Assembly (NCBI GenBank): GCA_023399465.1
Contig: JAEWPB010000092.1
Coordinates: 1-11,212, forward strand
Length of the DNA: 11,212 nucleotides
From: Pseudomonadota bacterium
Lineage (GTDB): Bacteria; Pseudomonadota; Alphaproteobacteria; Rhizobiales; Rhizobiaceae
Direction of reading: 5' to 3'
The position numbers and the translations under genes are program-made. Shown in pieces: positions 1 to 5,842 of this stretch; within the stretch, counting starts at the first letter, position 1, and every line of letters starts with the position of its first letter. The notes below the pieces were generated by a model, which had not been told where the DNA came from, did no database searches, and worked only from the letters and a program-made list of their open reading frames with translations.

Positions 1-363
1 CGCGTGATCGACGGCTTCATGGCGCAGACCGGCGACGTTCAGTTCGGTAACATGGAGAAGGACTACGAGCCGGAACGCGCCGGTACCGGTGGCTCGAAGC
101 TTCCCGATATTCCGGCAGAGTTTTCGAAGGAGCCGTTCGAACGCGGCACCGTCGGCATGGCCCGCGCGCAGGATCCCAATTCCGCAAACTCGCAGTTTTT
201 CATCATGTTCGCCCCGGGTGACTTCCTGAACGGCCAGTACACGGTCGTCGGCAAGGTCGTCTCCGGCATGGAAAACGTCGACAAGATCAAGCGCGGCGAG
301 GGCTCTAATGGTGAAGTGTCCAATCCCGATCGCATGATGAAGGTCACCGTCGGCAAGCAATAA
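1..363 (+). CDS. Cyclophilin-type peptidyl-prolyl cis-trans isomerase, 3' part only
   Basis: The frame is open from the first base and ends at TAA 361-363, so about 120 C-terminal residues are visible and the start lies outside the window. The visible part carries the cyclophilin core: an R-V-I-D-G-F-M-A-Q-T-G-D segment at the edge, N-S-A-N-S-Q-F-F-I-M-F in the middle and the closing G-K-V-V-x-G-M-x-x-V-D-K-I strand/helix. Cyclophilins catalyse cis-trans isomerisation of X-Pro bonds during folding. The next gene is a second cyclophilin 22 bases downstream, and the pair is probably co-transcribed. In related bacteria the first member of such a pair often has a signal peptide and acts in the periplasm, but the N-terminus is not visible here, so location is unknown. 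A GTG near the left edge is an internal valine codon, not a start. Confidence 0.95.
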   Translation, partial: RVIDGFMAQTGDVQFGNMEKDYEPERAGTGGSKLPDIPAEFSKEPFERGTVGMARAQDPNSANSQFFIMFAPGDFLNGQYTVVGKVVSGMENVDKIKRGEGSNGEVSNPDRMMKVTVGKQ

Positions 364-385
364 CCAATAAGCAAGGAGAATACTC

Positions 386-895
386 ATGGCCGAGATCAAG
401 GATCCGGAAAACACCATCATCATGGAAACCAGCAAGGGCAAGGTCGTCATTCACCTGATGCCCGAAGTTGCACCGAACCACGTCGCCCGCATCAAGGAAC
501 TCGCACGCGAAGGCGCCTATGACGGCGTCGTCTTCCACCGCGTCATTGAGGACTTCATGGCCCAGACCGGTGACGTCCAGTACGGCAAGACCGGTTCGGA
601 GAGCTTCAATCCGGCACGCGCCGGCATGGGCGGCTCCTCCAAGCCCGACCTGCAGGCTGAATTCTCGGCTATCCCGCATGTCCGCGGAACCTGCTCCATG
701 GCCCGTTCGCAGAACCCGAACTCGGCCAACTCGCAGTTCTTCATCTGCTTTACCGACGCCCCCTGGCTCAACAAGCAGTATTCCGTATGGGGCCAGGTCG
801 TCGAAGGCATGGACGTCATCGACAAGATCAAGCGCGGCGAGCCTGTACGCGATCCCGACACGATCATCTCGATGCGCGTTGCTGCCGACGCCTGA
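386..895 (+). CDS. ppiB: Cyclophilin-type peptidyl-prolyl cis-trans isomerase, complete
   Basis: A 169-residue single-domain cyclophilin, the usual length for a cytoplasmic bacterial enzyme. There is no signal peptide or membrane segment. The ATG at 386 has a good Shine-Dalgarno AAGGAG at 373-378. Active-site hallmarks are F-H-R-V (residues 50-53, catalytic Arg 52), D-F-M-A-Q-T-G-D (56-63), Q-F-F-I (117-120) and a Trp at 127 in the position used for cyclosporin binding in eukaryotic cyclophilins. It shares much sequence with the preceding gene (for example the N-P-N-S-A-N-S-Q-F-F segment), indicating an old tandem duplication. The predicted role is general proline isomerisation in cytosolic folding. 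An intrinsic terminator follows at 911-954, so the cyclophilin pair forms its own transcription unit ahead of queA. Confidence 0.95.
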   Translation: MAEIKDPENTIIMETSKGKVVIHLMPEVAPNHVARIKELAREGAYDGVVFHRVIEDFMAQTGDVQYGKTGSESFNPARAGMGGSSKPDLQAEFSAIPHVRGTCSMARSQNPNSANSQFFICFTDAPWLNKQYSVWGQVVEGMDVIDKIKRGEPVRDPDTIISMRVAADA

Positions 896-910
896 GTATG
901 TCCAGTTGAC

Positions 911-954
911 GAAGCCCGCCTCAGCGTTCACGCGCCGGGGCGGGTTTCGCTTTT
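911..954 (+). terminator. Rho-independent terminator after the second cyclophilin
   Basis: GAAGCCCGCC at 911-920 pairs with GGCGGGTTTC at 939-948, a 10-bp GC-rich stem with one G-T wobble. An 18-base loop separates the arms, and GC plus a TTTT tract (951-954) follows. It starts 15 bases after the cyclophilin stop and ends 27 bases before queA, so it separates the two units. Confidence 0.85.
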
Positions 955-981
955 GCCAGGGTAAGGACCCAGGAATTCCCG

Positions 982-2064
982 ATGCGCGTTGATTTGTTTG
1001 ATTTCGACCTCCCGGAGAAGTGCATTGCGTTGCGGCCGGTAAGTCCGCGCGACAGCGCCCGGATGCTCGTCGTTCGTCCCGATCACGATCCCCAGCTTGC
1101 GGATTACCACGTTCGCGATCTCGTCTCCTTCCTGCAACCGGGCGACGCGCTGGTGTTCAACGACACCAAGGTGATCCCGGCGCAACTCGAGGGCAAGCGC
1201 CTGCGTGAAGGTGCACAGGAAACACCGGTTTCCGCGACCCTGCACATGCGCACCGCACCGGACCGTTGGAAGGCGTTCGCCCGCCCGGGGAAGCGCATCA
1301 AGGTCGGCGACCGCATCGAATTCGGCCATTCCTCCAATGCGTGCCTCATGGGCGCGCTCGGCGCGACCGTCGAGGAGAAAGGCGAGGGCGGCGAGGTGAC
1401 CCTGCGTTTTGATTTTTCCGGCCCGGCGCTCGACGAGGCGATCATGGCGGTCGGCCACATCCCGTTGCCGCCGTATATCGCATCCAAGCGCCATGAGGAC
1501 GACAAGGACCGCACCGACTACCAGACCGTCTACGCGCGGGAAGAGGGCGCGGTCGCCGCGCCGACCGCTGGATTGCACTTCACGCCTGACCTGTTCGACC
1601 TGCTCGACAAGGCCGGGATCGAACGCCATTTCGTCACGCTGCATGTCGGCGCGGGCACGTTCCTTCCGGTCAAGGCCGACGACACCGACGACCACAAGAT
1701 GCATTTCGAGATCGGCCACGTCAGCGCCGAAACGGCCGAAAGGCTCAATGCCGCGAAGGCGAGGGGCGGACGCATCGTCTGTGTCGGCACGACGTCGCTG
1801 CGGCTGATCGAAAGCGCCGCCGACGAAAGCGGGCGCATTCAGCCCTGGTCCGGCGCGACCGGGATTTTCATCACGCCGGGGTATCGGTTCCGCGCCGTCG
1901 ACGTGCTAATGACCAATTTCCACCTGCCGAAATCGACGCTGTTCATGCTGGTTTCGGCGTTTTCCGGTCTTGATACCATGCGCGCCGCCTACGGGCACGC
2001 GATCGACACCGGTTATCGCTTCTACTCCTATGGCGACGCCAGCCTGCTTTTCCGGAAAGTCTAG
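982..2064 (+). CDS. queA: S-adenosylmethionine:tRNA ribosyltransferase-isomerase
   Basis: QueA transfers and isomerises the ribose moiety of S-adenosylmethionine onto 7-aminomethyl-7-deazaguanine at tRNA position 34, giving epoxyqueuosine in tRNAs with GUN anticodons (Asp, Asn, His, Tyr). At 360 residues it has the normal family length. Recognisable blocks in order are V-F-N-D-T-K-V-I-P-A (58-67), P-L-P-P-Y-I (161-166), D-R-T-D-Y-Q-T-V-Y-A (177-186), A-A-P-T-A-G-L-H-F-T (192-201), H-V-G-A-G-T-F (221-227) and T-N-F-H-L-P-K-S-T-L (311-320). The ATG at 982 has an AGGA at 971-974, and the N-terminus M-R-V-D-L-F-D-F-D-L-P is typical. Its TAG is followed at once by the ATG of tgt, so the two enzymes are made from one message. 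It acts in the cytoplasm, after Tgt and before epoxyqueuosine reductase, which is not in this window. Confidence 0.97.
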   Translation: MRVDLFDFDLPEKCIALRPVSPRDSARMLVVRPDHDPQLADYHVRDLVSFLQPGDALVFNDTKVIPAQLEGKRLREGAQETPVSATLHMRTAPDRWKAFARPGKRIKVGDRIEFGHSSNACLMGALGATVEEKGEGGEVTLRFDFSGPALDEAIMAVGHIPLPPYIASKRHEDDKDRTDYQTVYAREEGAVAAPTAGLHFTPDLFDLLDKAGIERHFVTLHVGAGTFLPVKADDTDDHKMHFEIGHVSAETAERLNAAKARGGRIVCVGTTSLRLIESAADESGRIQPWSGATGIFITPGYRFRAVDVLMTNFHLPKSTLFMLVSAFSGLDTMRAAYGHAIDTGYRFYSYGDASLLFRKV

Positions 2065-3195
2065 ATGCAGAAGAACTTCCAGTTCACCCTGAAAGCCACC
2101 GATGGCGCGGCGCGCCTCGGCGAAGTCTCCATGCCACGCGGCACGATCCGCACGCCCGCCTTCATGCCGGTCGGCACGGTCGGCACAGTCAAGGCCATGT
2201 ACCTCGACCAGGTGCGAGAACTCGGCGCCGACATCATCCTCGGCAATACCTACCACCTGATGCTGCGCCCGGGCCCGGAGCGCGTCGCCAGGCTCGGCGG
2301 CCTGCACGAACTCATCCGCTGGCCCTATCCGATCCTCACCGACAGCGGCGGCTTCCAGGTGATGTCGCTCTCGGGACTGCGCAAGATCGACGAGCAGGGG
2401 GTCACCTTCAAGAGCCATGTCGACGGCAGCACGCACCACATGTCGCCGGAACGCTCGATCGAGATCCAGGGACTGCTCGATTCCGACATCCAGATGCAGC
2501 TCGACGAATGCGTGGCGCTGCCGGCCGAACGCAAGCAGATCGAAAAGTCGATGGAGATGTCGTTGCGCTGGGCCGAGCGCTGCCGCGTTGCCTTCGGCGA
2601 ACAGCCCGGCAAGGCGATGTTCGGCATCGTCCAGGGCGGCGACCTGCATGATCTCCGCATCCGCTCGGCCGAGGGACTGAAGCAGCTTGACCTCAAGGGC
2701 TACGCCATCGGCGGCCTTGCCGTGGGTGAGCCGCAGGCGGTGATGCTGGAAATGCTGGAAACGACGCTTCCCGTCCTTCCCAGCGAAAAGCCCCGCTATC
2801 TCATGGGGGTCGGAACGCCCGACGACATCCTGAAGTCCGTGGCGCGCGGCGTCGACATGTTCGACTGCGTGATGCCGACCCGTTCCGGCCGGCACGGTCT
2901 CGCCTTCACCCGTCGCGGTCGTATCAACATCCGCAACGCCCGCCATGCCGAAGACATGCGCCCGCTTGACGAGGAATCGACCTGCCCGGCGAGCCGTGAA
3001 TACTCGCGCGCCTATCTCCATCACCTGGTTCGCTCCAACGAGGCGCTTGGCGGCATGCTGCTGTCGTGGAACAACCTGTCCTACTATCAAGACCTGATGA
3101 AGGGCATCCGGCTGGCGATCGCCGAAGGTCGTTTCGCCGACTTCTACGCCGAGACGCTGGAAATGTGGGCCAAGGGCGACGTCGATCCGTTGTGA
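2065..3195 (+). CDS. tgt: Queuine/preQ1 tRNA-ribosyltransferase (tRNA-guanine transglycosylase)
   Basis: Tgt exchanges guanine 34 in GUN anticodons for preQ1, the step before QueA. The protein has 376 residues, the normal length for the bacterial TIM-barrel enzyme. Active-site features are intact: I-L-T-D-S-G-G-F-Q-V-M-S with Asp93 (general acid/base position), G-I-V-Q-G-G, G-Y-A-I-G-G-L-A-V-G-E, and D-M-F-D-C-V-M-P-T-R with Asp267 at the nucleophile position (E. coli Asp264). The start ATG directly abuts the queA stop, with GGAAAG at 2054-2059 as a likely ribosome site inside queA. The structural zinc site is unusual. The family pattern Cys-x-Cys-x2-Cys-x25-His is here Ser305, Cys307, Ser310 and Asn336, so only one ligand remains although the flanking P-L-D-E-E and S-R-A-Y-L-H-H-L segments align without gaps. 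The enzyme is probably active but may not bind zinc. Confidence 0.97.
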   Translation: MQKNFQFTLKATDGAARLGEVSMPRGTIRTPAFMPVGTVGTVKAMYLDQVRELGADIILGNTYHLMLRPGPERVARLGGLHELIRWPYPILTDSGGFQVMSLSGLRKIDEQGVTFKSHVDGSTHHMSPERSIEIQGLLDSDIQMQLDECVALPAERKQIEKSMEMSLRWAERCRVAFGEQPGKAMFGIVQGGDLHDLRIRSAEGLKQLDLKGYAIGGLAVGEPQAVMLEMLETTLPVLPSEKPRYLMGVGTPDDILKSVARGVDMFDCVMPTRSGRHGLAFTRRGRINIRNARHAEDMRPLDEESTCPASREYSRAYLHHLVRSNEALGGMLLSWNNLSYYQDLMKGIRLAIAEGRFADFYAETLEMWAKGDVDPL

Positions 3196-3207
3196 TTGAC
3201 TGCCACG

Positions 3208-3239
3208 TCCGGGTCACGCCTCAGATTTCGTGACCCGGA
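3208..3239. terminator. Stem-loop between convergent tgt and DUF4864 genes
   Basis: TCCGGGTCACG (3208-3218) and CGTGACCCGGA (3229-3239) form a perfect 11-bp inverted repeat around a 10-base loop. It lies 12 bases after the tgt stop. On the other strand it covers the last codons and stop of the DUF4864 gene. There is no clear T tract on either side, so it may be a bidirectional terminator that depends on other factors, or an mRNA 3' stabilising hairpin. The structure is directly visible; the function is inferred. Confidence 0.55.
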
Positions 3240-3646
3240 GCCGCATGGAAGAGGCGGATGGCATTGACCCGGTAGCTGCCGTCCGGAAGCCTGATCATGT
3301 GATAGAACGCCGTCCAATCCTTGCCGTCGGAGGTGGTGACGATCAGTTCCTGGAAAATGTGGCCTTCCAGGATCCGGCTTCGACCGAAGGAAAAGTGCAT
3401 CGGCCGGTACAGGGGGCCGTAACCCTTTTTCACCATGTCGAAGAAGTCAGTCGGGTTGGGAAACTTTTGCTGGATCCCCGGCGAGGTGAACGAGTAGGCC
3501 GCCGCGACGTCATCCTTCATGAATGCTGCCAACTGGCTCTGGATCACGCCTTGTACGCTGTCGAGCGGTTCCGCCGCCCTCGCGGCTGTCGGCATGCCGA
3601 GCCCCACCATCACGCAGATCATTGCAGCGTACGTTCGGGACCTCAT
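3221..3646 (-). CDS. Exported DUF4864-type small protein
   Basis: A 141-residue protein with a clear Sec signal peptide: M-R-S-R, a hydrophobic core at residues 6-18, then a likely signal peptidase I site after A-R-A (residue 24). The mature part (about 117 residues) resembles DUF4864 proteins: V-I-Q-S-Q-L-A-A-F-M-K-D-D near the start, A-Y-S-F-T-S-P-G-I-Q-Q-K-F, then M-V-K-K-G-Y-G-P-L-Y-R-P, and a beta-rich end. The fold is probably a small NTF2-like/cystatin-like alpha+beta barrel, which is inferred only. The function is unknown; the sequence predicts a periplasmic or secreted location. An open frame extends 10 codons further upstream, but the ATG at 3646 is chosen because a perfect AAGGAGG lies 7 bases before it. 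The gene is convergent with tgt and seems to stand alone. Confidence 0.85.
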   Translation of the reverse strand: MRSRTYAAMICVMVGLGMPTAARAAEPLDSVQGVIQSQLAAFMKDDVAAAYSFTSPGIQQKFPNPTDFFDMVKKGYGPLYRPMHFSFGRSRILEGHIFQELIVTTSDGKDWTAFYHMIRLPDGSYRVNAIRLFHAAPGHEI

Positions 3647-3653
3647 GACAAGG

Positions 3654-3660
3654 CCTCCTT
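3654..3660 (-). promoter_or_regulatory. Strong ribosome binding site fixing the DUF4864 start
   Basis: On the - strand this reads AAGGAGG, with a 7-base spacer to the ATG at 3646. It decides between this start and an in-frame upstream codon at 3676, which would place a charged stretch before the signal peptide. Confidence 0.8.
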
Positions 3661-3832
3661 CGGTGTCGAACGCCACGTTAGGTAGCGCTCCTCCACGTCA
3701 GGCAAAGATCGCCATTGCGGCACGGTTGAACGCCCACGAACTGTCGCCGCCGATTGTTGCGAAAGACCAGAGGGTTAGCGTCTAAGGCCGAAGGATCACA
3801 AATCCGTGATGGCGGCGGCACCCCGTCTCCGC

Positions 3833-5206
3833 TCAACCGGGCGCGAGGTCGCCGAGAAGCGTCGGGATCAGTTCCGAGACGGTAGGATGGATCGGCACGG
3901 CCCATTGCAGGACCGGGTAGGGCACCTTGGCGTTCATCGCATCGATGATGCCGTGGATCGCCTCGTCACCCTCGACGCCGAGGATTGCAGCGCCCAGCAC
4001 CTGCTTCGTCTCGGCATCGGCGACCGCCTTCATGAAGCCTTGCGTTTCGCCCTTCTCCACCGCGCGTCCGACACGCGCCATCGGACGCTTCGCGATCAGC
4101 AACGGGCGGCCGCTGGCACGTGCCTCGCGCTCGGTCATTCCGACGCGCCCGAGCGGCGGATCGATATAGAGCGCGTGCGTGGCTATCCTTTCGCTGACCT
4201 TGCGGTCGCCTCCGTCCAGGAGATTGGCGGCGACAATCTCGTAGTCGTTGTAGGAGGTGTGAGTGAAGGCGCCGCGGCCGTTGCAGTCGCCGAGTGCCCA
4301 TATGCCGGAAACATTGGTCTCCAGCCGGTCGTTGACCCTGATGTACCCGCGCTCATCCACCGCCACTCCCGCGGCCTGCAGGCCCAGGTCGTCAGTGTTT
4401 GGCATCCGACCCACGGCAAGGAGCACGTGGCTGCCGATCGCTTCAGGTGGCCCTGCGGTGCAATCAACGCTCACCGCCACGCCATCCGCATGGCGGGCAA
4501 AACCGATACACTCCGCATTCGTACGGATGGCGATGCCCTCGGCTGCCAGGATTTTTGCTATTTCATCGCTGACATCGTCATCCTCGCGCGCGATCAGGCG
4601 GGGGCCGCGCTCGACGATGGTGACGTCGGATCCGAACCGGCGATACATCTGGGCAAATTCGAGTCCGATATAGCTGCCGCCGACCACGACCAGATGGCGG
4701 GGAACGTGGTCGAGCGCAAGGATCGAGGTGCTGGTCAGGTAGGCGACTTCGTCGATCCCGTGCAGGCGGGGCCGCACCGGCCTGGCGCCGACATTGATGA
4801 AAATTCGCGGCGCCGACAGGCGCTTGCCCTCGACGACGACGCTCTGCGGCCCGTCGAAACAGGCAGAGCCGCGAACAAGCGTCAGTCCCGCCATCCCGGT
4901 CAGCCACTGCTCGAGATTTCGCCGTGCATTGGCAATCACCGTATCCGCCCGCGACTTGACCTTCGGCATGTCGATATCGATGCCGCCCCTGACCAGCACG
5001 CCGTAGTCCGCGCCTTGCCGGGCGACTTGAGCGGCCCGCGCGGAGGCGACGAGCGTCTTGGTCGGCATGCAGCCGGCATTGACGCAGGTGCCGCCGATGA
5101 ACTTGCGCTCGATCAGCGCCACCTTCATTCCGGCCCCTGTCAGGCGACCGGCCAGCGATGGGCCGGCTTGTCCGGCACCGATGATGATTGCGTCGAACTT
5201 CTTCAT
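3833..5206 (-). CDS. Class I pyridine nucleotide-disulfide oxidoreductase (mercuric reductase/RclA-like flavoprotein)
   Basis: A 457-residue cytosolic FAD and NAD(P)H enzyme. The N-terminal FAD Rossmann motif is I-I-I-G-A-G-Q-A-G (7-15). The redox-active disulfide is in G-G-T-C-V-N-A-G-C-M-P-T-K (Cys41, Cys46). A second Rossmann motif, V-V-V-G-G-S-Y-I-G-L-E-F, ends in V-E-R-G-P, an acidic residue suggesting NADH preference. The second FAD motif is I-W-A-L-G-D-C-N-G. The C-terminal dimer domain carries H-P-T-V-S-E (His440, Glu445), the catalytic pair of lipoamide dehydrogenase-type enzymes. True mercuric reductases end in a Cys-Cys pair and often carry an HMA domain. Both are absent, so Hg(II) reduction is unlikely and the name 'mercuric reductase' should be avoided. 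Alternatives are an RclA-like metal or quinone reductase, or a thiol/disulfide reductase. The open frame continues upstream, but the ATG at 5206 starts right at the FAD fold and overlaps the stop of the DUF4126 gene (ATGA), so the two are translationally coupled. Confidence 0.9.
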   Translation of the reverse strand: MKKFDAIIIGAGQAGPSLAGRLTGAGMKVALIERKFIGGTCVNAGCMPTKTLVASARAAQVARQGADYGVLVRGGIDIDMPKVKSRADTVIANARRNLEQWLTGMAGLTLVRGSACFDGPQSVVVEGKRLSAPRIFINVGARPVRPRLHGIDEVAYLTSTSILALDHVPRHLVVVGGSYIGLEFAQMYRRFGSDVTIVERGPRLIAREDDDVSDEIAKILAAEGIAIRTNAECIGFARHADGVAVSVDCTAGPPEAIGSHVLLAVGRMPNTDDLGLQAAGVAVDERGYIRVNDRLETNVSGIWALGDCNGRGAFTHTSYNDYEIVAANLLDGGDRKVSERIATHALYIDPPLGRVGMTEREARASGRPLLIAKRPMARVGRAVEKGETQGFMKAVADAETKQVLGAAILGVEGDEAIHGIIDAMNAKVPYPVLQWAVPIHPTVSELIPTLLGDLAPG

Positions 5207-5661
5207 GCCAACCTCATGATCACGATCGCGCCGATGACGGCGACCGCGTCCTCTATCAGCGCGGCGGGGGGATCCTTGCCGATGGCCGCCGCCAGTCGTG
5301 CCCGGCCGGCCGCGCCGCCATAGGTGCCGAGAACGGCGCCGATGACCCCGGCGACGAGACCGGCGCCCACCACGCCTCCGGTCGTACCCAGGGCCGCGCC
5401 TGAAAGGCCGCCGGTAGCGATGCGGGTGGCAAACTGGATCGGTACCTTGCGGCTCGGCGTTGAGGGAAGCTGGTCGGTGAAGAGCTCCACCGCCGCTGCC
5501 GCGGTCCACACCCACGGCATCCACATGTTGCCCATGAACGCGAACGGGGTGCCCGCCAGGTTGATGGCGCCGCCATAAGCGGCCCAACTGAGTACCGCGG
5601 GCGCGGTCATGGCCCTGAGGCCGGCGACGATGCCGAGAAGAAGCGCGAGTACGATCAGCAT
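5203..5661 (-). CDS. DUF4126 family integral membrane protein
   Basis: A 152-residue, very hydrophobic, Gly/Ala-rich protein. Helix 1 is at residues 1-23 and contains the family-type motif L-R-A-M-T-A-P-A (15-22). A second hydrophobic stretch follows at about 26-58, then a polar loop with E59, D63 and L-P-S-T-P-S-R (65-71), then Gly-rich membrane segments at about 84-115 and a final one near 136-150. These features match DUF4126, whose function is unknown. The chosen ATG at 5661 begins directly at helix 1. A longer version from a TTG at 5760 would add 33 residues of non-conserved sequence and overlap a possible promoter, so it is less likely, though no strong ribosome site precedes 5661. The stop overlaps the start of the flavoprotein gene (ATGA), suggesting that the membrane protein and flavoenzyme work together. 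Confidence 0.8.
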   Translation of the reverse strand: MLIVLALLLGIVAGLRAMTAPAVLSWAAYGGAINLAGTPFAFMGNMWMPWVWTAAAAVELFTDQLPSTPSRKVPIQFATRIATGGLSGAALGTTGGVVGAGLVAGVIGAVLGTYGGAAGRARLAAAIGKDPPAALIEDAVAVIGAIVIMRLA

Positions 5662-5704
5662 CAGGATTGCCCCCGAACCGGGCGTGAAAAATTCGCCCGC
5701 TTTT

Positions 5705-5728
5705 ACCCACAAGCCAGCTAGTGTGGGT
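5705..5728. promoter_or_regulatory. Operator-like inverted repeat in the divergent promoter region
   Basis: ACCCACA (5705-5711) and TGTGGGT (5722-5728) are perfect 7-bp arms separated by 10 bases. It lies between the DUF4126-flavoprotein unit and the divergent flavocytochrome gene, and overlaps the candidate -10 box of the former. The geometry (24 bp, arms about 1.6 helical turns apart) suits a dimeric regulator. No regulator gene is adjacent, so its identity is unknown. Confidence 0.4.
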
Positions 5729-5748
5729 TGCAATCTGGCAAACGTCAA
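5720..5748 (-). promoter_or_regulatory. Possible promoter for the DUF4126-flavoprotein unit
   Basis: On the - strand TTGACG (5748-5743) is a 5/6 match to the sigma70 -35 box. Seventeen bases on is CACACT (5725-5720), a weak -10 that keeps the key A2 and T6. A start of transcription near 5713 would leave about 50 bases of leader before the ATG at 5661. Alphaproteobacterial promoters match the E. coli consensus poorly, so this is tentative. Confidence 0.35.
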
Positions 5749-5828
5749 TTCCTTGCCCAATATGGTTGATGGAGATCAATGGCTGCGTACCGCCGATCGG
5801 TCAGTATCGACGCACCTTCCATCAGTCA

Positions 5829-5834
5829 GAGGAG
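5829..5834 (+). promoter_or_regulatory. Ribosome binding site fixing the flavocytochrome start
   Basis: GAGGAG lies 8 bases before the ATG at 5843. It decides against a much longer in-frame reading upstream, which would run through the divergent promoter region and the antisense of DUF4126. Confidence 0.75.
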
Positions 5835-5842
5835 CAGCGACG

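Noticed and set aside
1906..3090. 394-codon open frame on the - strand opposite queA/tgt
   Set aside because: It runs antisense to tgt, which has clear conserved motifs. High-GC codon use leaves the opposite strand open; no ribosome site or recognisable domain.
3795..3810. Short inverted repeat ATCAC-N6-GTGAT after the flavoprotein stop
   Set aside because: Only five pairs and no T tract; too weak to call a terminator.
3806..5323. 505-codon open frame on the + strand opposite the flavoprotein gene
   Set aside because: It is the antisense shadow of the flavoprotein, whose FAD, NAD and disulfide motifs are unambiguous. The predicted product is Arg/Asp/His-rich with no domain.
5206..5779. N-terminal extension of the flavoprotein frame by 191 codons
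   Set aside because: The extension overlaps the whole DUF4126 gene in another frame, is Arg/Gly-rich and precedes a complete FAD fold that starts at the internal ATG 5206.
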